This document shows, piece after piece, positions 53,915 through 61,587 of a DNA stretch of 64,000 nt. The notes beneath the pieces are model-generated. The model was not told the DNA's origin, did no database searches, and saw only the letters and a program-made list of their open reading frames with translations. The DNA comes from Microbacterium sp. ProA8. GTDB lineage: Bacteria; Actinomycetota; Actinomycetes; Actinomycetales; Microbacteriaceae. How positions within the stretch are numbered: position 1 is the first letter of the stretch; the number at the start of each line of letters is the position of its first letter. The stretch lies in assembly GCF_039905635.1 (NCBI RefSeq), contig NZ_CP157000.1, forward strand, positions 434,001 through 498,000, in the 5' to 3' direction. Made by a program: the position numbers and the translations under genes.

Positions 53915-54274
53915 ATGAAATTGCTGACGAACGGGACGGGCGCGTATCTGACCGGCGACCGGATCGCCGATGCCGTGGTGCGCCTCGGGGTCGCGCTGTC
54001 GAACGAACAGCGGGTCGACGTGGTGGAGATCCCCTACCGGGCGACGCACGGGGGCGTCGAGCAGGCGCTCCTGACGATCGGCTGGCAGACGCACGTGAAC
54101 GCCGAGACCCGATCGGATGTCACCGACGAGCTCGTCGATCACGGCGCCGTCCAGGCCCTCGTCGCACGGGCGCACCGCATCGTGCCGAACGGCGACACGC
54201 CGATGTCACGCGACGAGGTCGGTCACACGCAGGGATACGACGGCATCACTCAGGGCTACGACGGCATCTTCTGA
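53915..54274 (+). CDS. 119-residue protein with C-terminal heptapeptide duplication
   Basis: The product begins MKLLTNGTGAYLTGDRIADA, with VDVVEIPYRATHGGVEQALL and a C-terminal VGHTQGYDGITQGYDGIF. The TQGYDGI unit is repeated exactly. It is a small conserved actinobacterial protein; I know no function. A near-consensus promoter lies 52 bp upstream. AGGAAGG is 12 nt from the ATG, slightly long. It is convergent with the CBS gene. It has no signal peptide or membrane segment. Confidence 0.72.
   Translation: MKLLTNGTGAYLTGDRIADAVVRLGVALSNEQRVDVVEIPYRATHGGVEQALLTIGWQTHVNAETRSDVTDELVDHGAVQALVARAHRIVPNGDTPMSRDEVGHTQGYDGITQGYDGIF
54227..54268 (+). repeat. Two tandem 21-bp coding repeats (TQGYDGI)
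   Basis: Copies at 54227-54247 and 54248-54268 are identical in protein and differ at three positions in DNA (third codon bases, seen in ACG/ACT and GGA/GGC). The silent changes show that the duplication is old enough to have drifted while the peptide was kept. Confidence 0.9.
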
Positions 54275-54284
54275 CGCCGCCGCG

Positions 54285-54698
54285 TCACTCCGAGATCTCG
54301 GCGACGGTCTCGCCTGTCTCTGCCGGGGCGAGAGCGAGCGCGATGTCGGCCTGGCTGATGATCCCGACGAGATCGTGGCCGTCGATGACGGGCAGCCGGC
54401 GGACCTGGTGCCGCTTCATCGTCTCGAGGGCCTCCTGGATGTCGTCGTCCGCGCCGATCGTGACGGGCTTGCCCTCGCCGAGCGAGCCCGCGGTGGTGCT
54501 CGAGGGGTCGCCGCCCTCCGCGATGCATTTCACGACGATGTCGCGATCGGTGAGCATGCCCTTCAGCCGCTTGTCGTCACCGCAGATCGGCAGTGCACCG
54601 ACGTCCAACGACGCCATCAGGCGCGCGGCGTCCACGAGGGTCTCGTTCTCTCCCACGCACCGGGCGTCGGGGGTCATGATGTCCCTGGCAACAGTCAT
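54285..54698 (-). CDS. Tandem CBS-domain protein
   Basis: The 137-residue product begins TVARDIMTPDARCVGENETL and has two CBS domains (about 8-62 and 75-128): LPICGDDKRLKGMLTDRDIV and HQVRRLPVIDGHDLVGIISQ followed by AD. CBS pairs sense adenine nucleotides. Stand-alone proteins of this kind are common stress-induced genes in actinobacteria. GAAAGGAGAAGGA precedes the ATG. Confidence 0.9.
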   Translation of the reverse strand: MTVARDIMTPDARCVGENETLVDAARLMASLDVGALPICGDDKRLKGMLTDRDIVVKCIAEGGDPSSTTAGSLGEGKPVTIGADDDIQEALETMKRHQVRRLPVIDGHDLVGIISQADIALALAPAETGETVAEISE

Positions 54699-54837
54699 GT
54701 CCTTCTCCTTTCACTGATTCAGCGACAGTAGGCGCGCGCCGGATCCGCTGCGGAGGGGCTTGACAGGAACTTGCCGTGCGGTTCGGATCGATGCCCACGG
54801 CGATGACGCAATGCCGGAGCCTGCCCGACGGCGGATC

Positions 54838-56280
54838 TCAGAGCAGGATGACGACGTCGGTGATCAGCCAGGTGCCGTCGACGAGGACGAGGGTGTACAC
54901 CCAGTACTCGTCGACGAGGAAGGGCGGATCCACCGGCACACCGTTCGCATCCGTGAGCGAGTCGTACGTCTCGTGCGACTTGATCTCGAAGGTCTCGGAC
55001 GAGCGACGCTCGATGTCGGTCGGCGTGAAGGCGAAGTCGGCGACGGCAGCGCTGTAGGACCGGGATGCCGGTCCGAACGCCGCACACCCGCTCGCGTCCA
55101 TCGCGCTGCGGAACGAGGGGGTGGTGGTCGCCAGGTAGGCGTCGCAGTCGCCCTCCAACCAGGCGTCGTTGTACGCGCGCATGGCCTCGATCGCCGCGCG
55201 TTCATTCGTGTTCGCCGGTTCGTCCTCGGACGCCGCCCCGTTCTCCCCTTCGGCGATCCTCCACTCTCCGTCCGCCTCGACGAGGTGATAGCGGTACGGC
55301 GCGCCGGTCTCGTACGGCGGATCGATCGGCTCGCCGAATTCGTCGACGTCGAGCGTGCACACCTCGACGACGTCGACGATGATCTCGCCGACGTGCGCGT
55401 CGACGAGGGTGCGGAACCGCATGTCTTCGGGGTGCACGTCCATCGGGCAGTACGCGTTCTGATCGCTGATGTGCTGCTGGAAGCTGGGGCAGTCCGGCCA
55501 TGCCATGGACTCGCGGAAGCCCGCTGTCGTCGACGCCTCCAGTGCGGCGCAGTCGCCCGCGGAGTAAGCGGCCCGCCAGTCGGCCATGGTCTCGGCGACC
55601 GCCTGGTCCTCGGCGGCCGTCAGCTGCCCCTCGGTGCGACCGCCGGTGACATCGTGCACACTCTCGAGCTTCCAGGTGCCATCCGCGCGGACGAGGTGAT
55701 ACCGATAGTCGACTTCGACGGACACCGGGGTGGCCACCGACTCACCGTTCTCGTCGATGTAGCTTCGAGCCTCCATGTGAGCGAGAGCGGCGATCGTGCC
55801 ACGGCCGGTGCCGGCCGCCGAGATCGGCGTCACCTCGAGCGATTCCAGCACCTGCGCGCGGCCGCTGGCCGACTGGACGAAGACGTCGCAGTCCGGCAGG
55901 CCGATGCCTGCGCGGAACTCGGTCGTCGTCACCGCGACGAACAGGTCGCAATCCTCCTCGGCGAAGGCCGTCTCGTAGGCGGCGACGACCGCCATCGCGT
56001 CGGCCTGATTGCCGCCCGTGGAGGACGGCGAAGGCGACGGCTCCGCTACCGCATGCACCCGCGCCGCCGCGGTCGAGCCGGCGGCTGCGGCGGGGAAAGA
56101 CGTGACCGCCACGGTGCCGAGGACAGCCGCGAGCAGCGCCGGTGCGATCCATCGGCGACGCCGTCGATGCCCCTCGGGCGCAGATGGCCGTCGACGTGCC
56201 GCCGTGTGTGCGCCGACACCGTCGGCCGCCCGTCCGACGGGGCCGACGCCACTGTCAGACGAGCCCCCAGAGCTCCCCAT
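54838..56280 (-). CDS. Envelope protein with three Cys-paired NTF2-like modules
   Basis: The 480-residue product has a basic N-terminus (RRRPSAPEGHRRRRRW), one hydrophobic anchor or signal (about 45-67: IAPALLAAVLGTVAVTSF) and three repeats of about 120 residues (92-211, 221-345, 359-480). Each repeat opens Y/W..A(F/Y/W)....DC and a second Cys follows exactly 20 positions later (111/131, 244/264, 379/399). Each ends in a strand like YRYHLVRADGTWKLESV, a NTF2/DUF4440-like signature. The Cys pairs suggest disulfides outside the cytoplasm. Paralogous modules are found in the neighbour at 56392. Function unknown. The start may be ATG 56280 or 56316. Confidence 0.7.
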   Translation of the reverse strand: MGSSGGSSDSGVGPVGRAADGVGAHTAARRRPSAPEGHRRRRRWIAPALLAAVLGTVAVTSFPAAAAGSTAAARVHAVAEPSPSPSSTGGNQADAMAVVAAYETAFAEEDCDLFVAVTTTEFRAGIGLPDCDVFVQSASGRAQVLESLEVTPISAAGTGRGTIAALAHMEARSYIDENGESVATPVSVEVDYRYHLVRADGTWKLESVHDVTGGRTEGQLTAAEDQAVAETMADWRAAYSAGDCAALEASTTAGFRESMAWPDCPSFQQHISDQNAYCPMDVHPEDMRFRTLVDAHVGEIIVDVVEVCTLDVDEFGEPIDPPYETGAPYRYHLVEADGEWRIAEGENGAASEDEPANTNERAAIEAMRAYNDAWLEGDCDAYLATTTPSFRSAMDASGCAAFGPASRSYSAAVADFAFTPTDIERRSSETFEIKSHETYDSLTDANGVPVDPPFLVDEYWVYTLVLVDGTWLITDVVILL

Positions 56281-56391
56281 GGCCGGAGCATAGTCCCTCG
56301 CAGCCGAGGAGGGCATCCCTCGCGCTTCAATCGATGCAGAGGCCCGGGATCACGGGGCCCGGCGGGGAGCACAGCGCGCTGGGCGCGGCGG

Positions 56392-57039
56392 CTACTCCAT
56401 GCCGTCGATGAGCCAGTCGTCGCCGTCGGCGACGACGGTGTACACCCAGTCGATGGAGTCCTCGGTCGGCTCGTCGAGCGGCGCGCCGTCCTCACCGACG
56501 AGCGCCGTGAACGTCTCGGTGGTCGTCACGACGATCGCGTCGCCGTCCTGGCGCACATCGGTGACGTCCACCTCATAGTCCTCGACGGCGTCCGTGAACG
56601 TCTCCGCCTCGGTCTCGAACGCCGAGCAGTCCGTCAGGCCCGATTGCGTGCGGAAGCTCTCGGTGGTCGATGCGACGTAGGCCTTGCAGTCCGCGTCCTG
56701 CCACGCCTCGTCGTACAGCTCGACGGCGGCGACGGCCGCCCGCTGATCGGGGTCGGTGGCCGTGCCCCCGCCGAGCGGTGCGGCGGCGCCCAGGCCGGCG
56801 ATCAGCCGCGGAACAAGCGTGGCGGCCAGGATGATGATGGCGAGCACCACGACGCCGAGCACGACCCACACGATCCAGAGTCTCGACTTCGCCGGCCCCG
56901 GAGGAACTGCGGGTGCCGTGGCGGGGCCCTGTCCGGCCATCGCGCCCGGCTCGGCGACGTGCTCGGTCCAACGGGTGCCGTCCCACCACCGCATGGCGCC
57001 GTGGCCGTCGTCGTACCAGCCCGGCGGAGTCGTCGTCAT
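56392..57039 (-). CDS. DUF2510-TM protein with one Cys-paired NTF2-like module
   Basis: The 215-residue product has an N-terminal DUF2510 (about 5-28: PPGWYDDGHGAMRWWDGTRW), a Pro/Ala linker, a transmembrane helix (about 53-80: RLWIVWVVLGVVVLAIIILA) and one module of about 115 residues (100-215). That module carries Cys 118 and Cys 138, again 20 apart, and ends IDWVYTVVADGDDWLIDG. It is the single-module relative of the next gene downstream. I start at ATG 57039. DUF2510 is a short WW-like domain on many actinobacterial envelope proteins. Confidence 0.75.
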   Translation of the reverse strand: MTTTPPGWYDDGHGAMRWWDGTRWTEHVAEPGAMAGQGPATAPAVPPGPAKSRLWIVWVVLGVVVLAIIILAATLVPRLIAGLGAAAPLGGGTATDPDQRAAVAAVELYDEAWQDADCKAYVASTTESFRTQSGLTDCSAFETEAETFTDAVEDYEVDVTDVRQDGDAIVVTTTETFTALVGEDGAPLDEPTEDSIDWVYTVVADGDDWLIDGME

Positions 57040-57297
57040 GCGAGAACCATAGACCCGCGGCATCCATCGTGCACTCATCGGCCTTCCCGCGATCGGCGGG
57101 CCATCGTGCCGCGTGGCCCGGCTTACTGGGTGGAACGCGCGTTGCCGCTGTCGCAGCCCGGCTCCTACATTCGCACCAACCCGAGGGTCGATCCGGGATC
57201 CCGCTCCCCAGGGCGGGGCCGGAGGCCGTCATCGGCCGAGCGCGGCCACCGCGCTTCGACTCCCCGAGGACCACCTCGAATGATCGAAGGAGATCAC

Positions 57298-58266
57298 ATG
57301 AGATCGCTACTACGCTCCGGGGTCGCGCTCGTCGCAGCTGCGGCGCTCGGCGCAGGGATCGTCCTCGCCGGGACGGCGGCCGGGGCCGACAAGGACAACG
57401 GCAAGGGCCTCGGCGGCCAGCCGGCAACCGCCAGTCAGATCTACCTCGACGAGATCAAGGACTACGGCGTCTGCCGCGGCACCGATCCTGAGTGCTACCA
57501 CGAGTGGGGCAACGGCTGGACGGAGGGCGAGCAGAAGCGCATCTTCGTGTGGAGCCGCACCGCGGGTCCGCGTCACGCTCACCTCGGCACGGCGCTCGGT
57601 CCCGGGCTCAACCCGCCGCTGAACGACAACAACGTCGCCCAGAAGGCGATGATCGCGTGGGCGGCGGAACGAGGGATCGCGGTGGACTACACCGAGGACC
57701 TTGGGAGCTTCAGCCGACTGAACAACTACCAGGCGGTCGTGTTCCTCGGCTCGAACCGCGACACACTCGACGACACCGCGCAGACCACTCTGATGCAGTA
57801 CGTCCGCGGCGGGGGTGGATTCGTGGGAATCCACAACGCCTTCGGCGCCGAATATCACTGGCCGTACTACGAGGGACTGCTGGGCGGGGCGAACTTCTAC
57901 AACCACGGGCCGAACCGCGACGGCACGGTCGAGACGATCAACAACCGCGACGTGTCGACGTCCTTCCTGCCGGAGACCTGGGCGTTCAAGGACGAGTGGT
58001 ACAACCTGATCCCGTACCCGAGCTTCGTCAACGTCCTGCTCGAGGTGGACCAGGCCACCAGCGAGGCGACCCCCGCGGGCCACGGGGAATCGCACCCGGT
58101 GAGCTGGTGCCAGTACTACGACGGCGGCCGGTCGTGGCTCACCACCCTCGGCCACGATGTGGCGGCGTGGACCGACGCGCCTCTCGCCGGCGACGAGTTC
58201 TTCAAGGAGCACGTGATGGAGGGCATCGAGAGCGCCATGGGCGTCAAGCAGTTCTGCACCGTCTGA
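57298..58266 (+). CDS. Secreted ThuA-domain protein
   Basis: The 322-residue precursor has a signal peptide (MRSLLRSGVALVAAAALGAG ... AGADK) and a ThuA fold (KRIFVWSRTAGPRHAHLGTA; YQAVVFLGSNRDTLDD; GGGFVGIHNAFGAEYHWPYY; LTTLGHDVAAW), related to trehalose-utilisation and glutamine-amidotransferase-like proteins. Cys pairs near the N-terminus (VCRGTDPECYHEW) suggest disulfides. GAAGGAG precedes the ATG. An exported ThuA implies action on extracellular sugars or glycans, but the substrate is unknown. Confidence 0.85.
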   Translation: MRSLLRSGVALVAAAALGAGIVLAGTAAGADKDNGKGLGGQPATASQIYLDEIKDYGVCRGTDPECYHEWGNGWTEGEQKRIFVWSRTAGPRHAHLGTALGPGLNPPLNDNNVAQKAMIAWAAERGIAVDYTEDLGSFSRLNNYQAVVFLGSNRDTLDDTAQTTLMQYVRGGGGFVGIHNAFGAEYHWPYYEGLLGGANFYNHGPNRDGTVETINNRDVSTSFLPETWAFKDEWYNLIPYPSFVNVLLEVDQATSEATPAGHGESHPVSWCQYYDGGRSWLTTLGHDVAAWTDAPLAGDEFFKEHVMEGIESAMGVKQFCTV

Positions 58267-58298
58267 TCCACGGGGACGGGAGTCCACCGTCCGCGGGC

Positions 58299-58339
58299 CG
58301 GGGGCCCGGGCACGTCGTCACGACGGGTCCGGGTCCCCG
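58299..58339. terminator. Hairpin terminator after ThuA gene
   Basis: A long, slightly imperfect stem (58299-58318 with 58320-58339) whose inner CGTCGT-C-ACGACG part is perfect, followed by CCTTTT (58341-58346), lies 33 bp after the ThuA stop. The T-run is unusual for this genome and makes it a good intrinsic terminator. Confidence 0.75.
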
Positions 58340-58453
58340 CCTTTTCGGCCGGATGGCACGCCTGCGAGCGGTGCTGTCCCACTGGGTGGAACCATCGGTT
58401 CCGTCCCGCCGCGCATGCTTGCCGCGCCTTCCGTGCCGACGGATACTGCACAC

Positions 58454-59194
58454 ATGCGATCCGCTCTCACAGGCGAGCCGGTGTCGGTGCTCGACCGGAT
58501 CCTCGCCATCCTCGACACCGTCCGCGAGTCGCACGGCTCGACCACGATCACGCAGCTCGCGCTGGCCACCGGCATCCCGAAGTCGACCGTCTCACGGCTC
58601 GTCGGCGACCTCGTCCGGCGGCGCTATCTCATGCGCACCGACGACGGCGTCACGATCGGCCTGCGCCTCTTCGAGCTCGGCTCTCGCGCCAGCACGCCTC
58701 GCCGGCTCACGGCCGCAGCGCTCCCGGTGCTCGCCGAGCTGTACAACGCGACCGGCGAGCATCTCAACGTCGCGGTCCAGGAGGGGCGTGACATGCTCTC
58801 GGTGATCTCCGTCCGCGGGCGACTGCGGCCGGTGCCGTCGCGCGCGGGAGTTCGCGTCCCGTCCGCGACCACCGCCCTGGGCAAGGCGGTGCTCGCGTTC
58901 ACCGTCGACGAGCGCGTGCTCTGCAGCGTCATCACCGGCCTGGATTCGAGCCGACGGCATGCCCTCGAGAAAGAGCTCGACGCCGTGCGCACGGAGTCCG
59001 TCGCGATCGACCGCTGCGAGACCTTCCCGGGCGTCGTCGGCGTTGCGAGCCCCGTCCTCTCGCCGGAGCGCCTGCCCTTGGCGGCCATCTCGGTCGCCGG
59101 TCCCGTGGCGGACATGGATCCGAAGCGGATCGCGCCCCTCGTGCGCCACGCCGCCCTCGCCCTCACCCATCGACTGGCGCTGCAGGTGGCGTGA
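58454..59194 (+). CDS. IclR-family regulator A
   Basis: The 246-residue product has a winged helix (about 12-75: VSVLDRILAILDTVRESHGS; TGIPKSTVSRLVGDLVRRRY) and an IclR effector domain (SVRGRLRPVPSRAGVR; TALGKAVLAF). I start at ATG 58454. It resembles the third IclR at the window end (63563) closely in order and wording. It is followed by a second IclR gene after 3 bp, so the two are co-transcribed. Confidence 0.88.
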   Translation: MRSALTGEPVSVLDRILAILDTVRESHGSTTITQLALATGIPKSTVSRLVGDLVRRRYLMRTDDGVTIGLRLFELGSRASTPRRLTAAALPVLAELYNATGEHLNVAVQEGRDMLSVISVRGRLRPVPSRAGVRVPSATTALGKAVLAFTVDERVLCSVITGLDSSRRHALEKELDAVRTESVAIDRCETFPGVVGVASPVLSPERLPLAAISVAGPVADMDPKRIAPLVRHAALALTHRLALQVA

Positions 59195-59197
59195 GGC

Positions 59198-59980
59198 ATG
59201 TCGCCCGGAGTCATGCCCACCGCCGCCGGTGACGCCGTCGGCGTCCTCGATCGCATGACGTGCATCCTCGAAGCGTTCGACGGCGACGACCGGGGCATGG
59301 GCATCTCCGAGCTCGCACTGCGCGCGGGCCTTCCGAAGTCGACCGTCTCGCGGCTGGTCGCGACTCTCGTGCGTCAGCGGTATCTCGAGCGCGACGGAAA
59401 GCTGATCCACCTGGGTCTGCGGCTCTTCGAGCTCGGGCAGCTGGCCGAGCAGCCCCGTGAGCTCAGGATCGCCGCGCTCCCGGTCATGGCCGACCTCCGC
59501 AACCAGACCGGCGAGAACGTGCATCTGGCGATCCGCGACGGCGGCGAGGTGGTGTGCATCGCGGTCATGCGCGGCCGGTCGGCAGGGCCGTCGACCGTTC
59601 GCACCGGTGGGAGACTGCCCCTGCATGCCACGGCGCTCGGCAAGGCGGTGCTCGCCCATGACTCGCCGTCGGGCATCGACGACGTCCTCTCGGCGCCGCT
59701 GGCGCCGTGGACGCCGCAGACCATCACCGATCCGGCGGCGCTGCGGCGTCAGCTCACCGGCATCCGAGGCGGTGGACTCGCCGTCGAAGCGGGGGAGTTC
59801 GCGACCGGCGTCTCGTGCACCGCGATCGCGGTGTTCGCGCCCGAGGGTCGGCTGGCCGGCGCCGTATCGGTGTCGGGGTACCAGGAGGATCTCGACGCGG
59901 ACCGTGTGGCACAGGCGCTGCGGGCGGCTGCGCTGACGCTCGCACGTCGCCTCGGGGCGCTCAGAGGCCCGTCGGACTGA
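59198..59980 (+). CDS. IclR-family regulator B
   Basis: The 260-residue product has a winged helix (about 15-80: GLPKSTVSRLVATLVRQRYL) and effector domain (VVCIAVMRGRSAGPSTVRTG; ATALGKAVLAHD; VSCTAIAVFAPEGRLAGAVS). It is a paralog of regulator A and of the third IclR at 63563; all share an RLFELG block right after the wing. It lies 3 bp after regulator A. The operon downstream is convergent. Confidence 0.88.
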   Translation: MSPGVMPTAAGDAVGVLDRMTCILEAFDGDDRGMGISELALRAGLPKSTVSRLVATLVRQRYLERDGKLIHLGLRLFELGQLAEQPRELRIAALPVMADLRNQTGENVHLAIRDGGEVVCIAVMRGRSAGPSTVRTGGRLPLHATALGKAVLAHDSPSGIDDVLSAPLAPWTPQTITDPAALRRQLTGIRGGGLAVEAGEFATGVSCTAIAVFAPEGRLAGAVSVSGYQEDLDADRVAQALRAAALTLARRLGALRGPSD

Positions 59981-59998
59981 CGCCGGACGTCGGGCGCG

Positions 59999-60661
59999 TC
60001 AGCCGGCGCGGCGATCGGTCATCGTGGCGACGACCATGTCGCCGATGAGGCGACGGTGGGAGACCTGCAGTCCAGGGTCGAGCATGTCCCGGTCGAAGAT
60101 GGCGGCGAAGGTGTGGCGGTTGGCCACATGGAAGCAGGCATACGCGCTGATCATCATGTGGACGTCGACCGCGTCGACGTCGTCGCGGAACATCCCGGCG
60201 CGGACGCCCCGCTCGATCACCTCCTCGAGGAGTGTGATGGCGGTGGCGTTCTCGCGCAGGATCGTCTCGGACTGACGCAGATGCTCGGCGCGGTGGATGT
60301 TCTCGATGCTGACGAGCTGGATGAACGCCTCATGCGTCGTGTGGTGCGCGTAGGTCGCCTCGGCGATGGTGCGGAGCGCCTCATCGGGCGTCAGCTCGCC
60401 GATATGGATGCCGCGCTCGACCTGACGGATCTGCGCGTACACCCGCTCCAGCACCGCGAGGTAGAGGCCTTCCTTCGAGCCGAAGTAGTAGTAGATCATG
60501 CGCTTCGTCGTGCGCGTGCGAGCAGCGATCTCGTCGACCCGCGCACCGGCGTAGCCGTTCGCGGCGAACTCGGCGGTGGCGACCTTCAGGATGTCGCCCT
60601 GCGTGCGGACGGCACGCTCGGTGGCAGCGCCCTCGCGCGCCTCGCTGCGCTGATCGCTCAT
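59999..60661 (-). CDS. TetR-family regulator in the shikimate operon
   Basis: The 220-residue product has a TetR HTH (about 38-66: ARVDEIAARTRTTKRMIYYY) and a C-terminal effector domain rich in His (AYACFHVANRHTF). It is the third gene of a minus-strand operon, and its start overlaps the shikimate dehydrogenase stop (ATGA). It probably controls this catabolic operon. A 6+2+6 palindrome upstream of the operon (63494) is a likely target. Confidence 0.88.
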   Translation of the reverse strand: MSDQRSEAREGAATERAVRTQGDILKVATAEFAANGYAGARVDEIAARTRTTKRMIYYYFGSKEGLYLAVLERVYAQIRQVERGIHIGELTPDEALRTIAEATYAHHTTHEAFIQLVSIENIHRAEHLRQSETILRENATAITLLEEVIERGVRAGMFRDDVDAVDVHMMISAYACFHVANRHTFAAIFDRDMLDPGLQVSHRRLIGDMVVATMTDRRAG

Positions 60662-61587
60662 CGACCGCCCTTCCCTGTCACCGAGCGCTCCTCGTCGCTG
60701 ATGAGTTCACGGAAGTGCCGCTGCATTCTGTCACGATCAGGCCGGATGCCCGTGATGATCTGGAGACTAGCGCATGCCTGGCCGACCGCCATGAGCCCGC
60801 CGTCCAGCACCGGATGCCCTCGCCGGGCGGCCTGCCGGATGAGCTGGGTCTCGAGCGGACGGTAGACGACGTCCGAGACCCACGCCTCCTGCGGGAGCAG
60901 GTCGAGATCGAAAGCGACCCCCGGGTGATGGAGCATCCCCATCGGCGTCGCGTGGACGATGCCGGTCGCGGCGGCGATCGCGGCGGCGAGCTCTTCGGGC
61001 GACAGCGTGGCGATGGTCTGCCCCGGAAAATGCGTGCGCATGCGCGCGGCGAGTTCCGCGGCGCGCAGCGGCTCGGAGTCGAAGAGGTCGAGCCGCCGTG
61101 TCCCCTGCGTCAGCAGCGCGTACGCGGTCGCGGCACCGGCACCGCCGCATCCGATCTGGACGACCCGCTCGAAGGACGCCTCCGGCAGCCCTGCCGCGAG
61201 GGCGTCGCGGTAGCCCATCCAATCCGTGTTGTAGCCGCGCAGGCGTCCGGCGTCGAACACCACGAGGTTCACCGCGCGCAGGTGCGCGGCATCCGTGTCC
61301 AGCTCGTCGACGAGGTCGAGAACGAGCTGCTTGCACGGATGCGTGATGTTCATCGCCGCGAAGCCCGCGGTCTGGGCGTCGGCGAGGATGGCGCCGACGT
61401 CCGCAGCGGGACGGCCGAGCTCGATGAGATCGAAGATGCGGTACTCGTAGTCCAGCCCGAGCGCGCGGGCCTCGGCTTCGTGCATCGCCGGTGTGAGCGA
61501 CGCGGTGATCCCCTCGCCGACCAGGCCGACGAGGTAGCGGTCGCGCGGCCGTGGGGAAGTCGATTCGACGGCGACGTCCCGGGTCAC
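60658..61587 (-). CDS. Shikimate/quinate dehydrogenase (AroE-like, catabolic)
   Basis: The 309-residue product has the substrate-binding ITASLTPAMHEAEA, catalytic Lys in AAMNITHPCKQLV, YNTDWMGYRDAL and NAD-binding GCGGAGAATAYAL. It interconverts shikimate or quinate with the 3-dehydro form. Its place directly after the dehydroshikimate dehydratase gene (ATGA overlap) marks it as a degradative QsuD/QuiB-type enzyme rather than the biosynthetic AroE. Confidence 0.9.
   Translation of the reverse strand: MTRDVAVESTSPRPRDRYLVGLVGEGITASLTPAMHEAEARALGLDYEYRIFDLIELGRPAADVGAILADAQTAGFAAMNITHPCKQLVLDLVDELDTDAAHLRAVNLVVFDAGRLRGYNTDWMGYRDALAAGLPEASFERVVQIGCGGAGAATAYALLTQGTRRLDLFDSEPLRAAELAARMRTHFPGQTIATLSPEELAAAIAAATGIVHATPMGMLHHPGVAFDLDLLPQEAWVSDVVYRPLETQLIRQAARRGHPVLDGGLMAVGQACASLQIITGIRPDRDRMQRHFRELISDEERSVTGKGGR

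Noticed and set aside
54760..58266. An open frame of more than 1100 codons on the plus strand across the NTF2-like genes
   Set aside because: Only its last 322 codons (from ATG 57298) look like protein. The rest is the antisense of two minus-strand genes, an effect of high GC content at third positions.
59977..60002. A 7-bp inverted repeat joining the convergent IclR B and TetR stops
   Set aside because: The repeat is mostly the two stop codons and neighbouring bases. The stem is short and the loop unpaired, so it is not strong enough to call a terminator.
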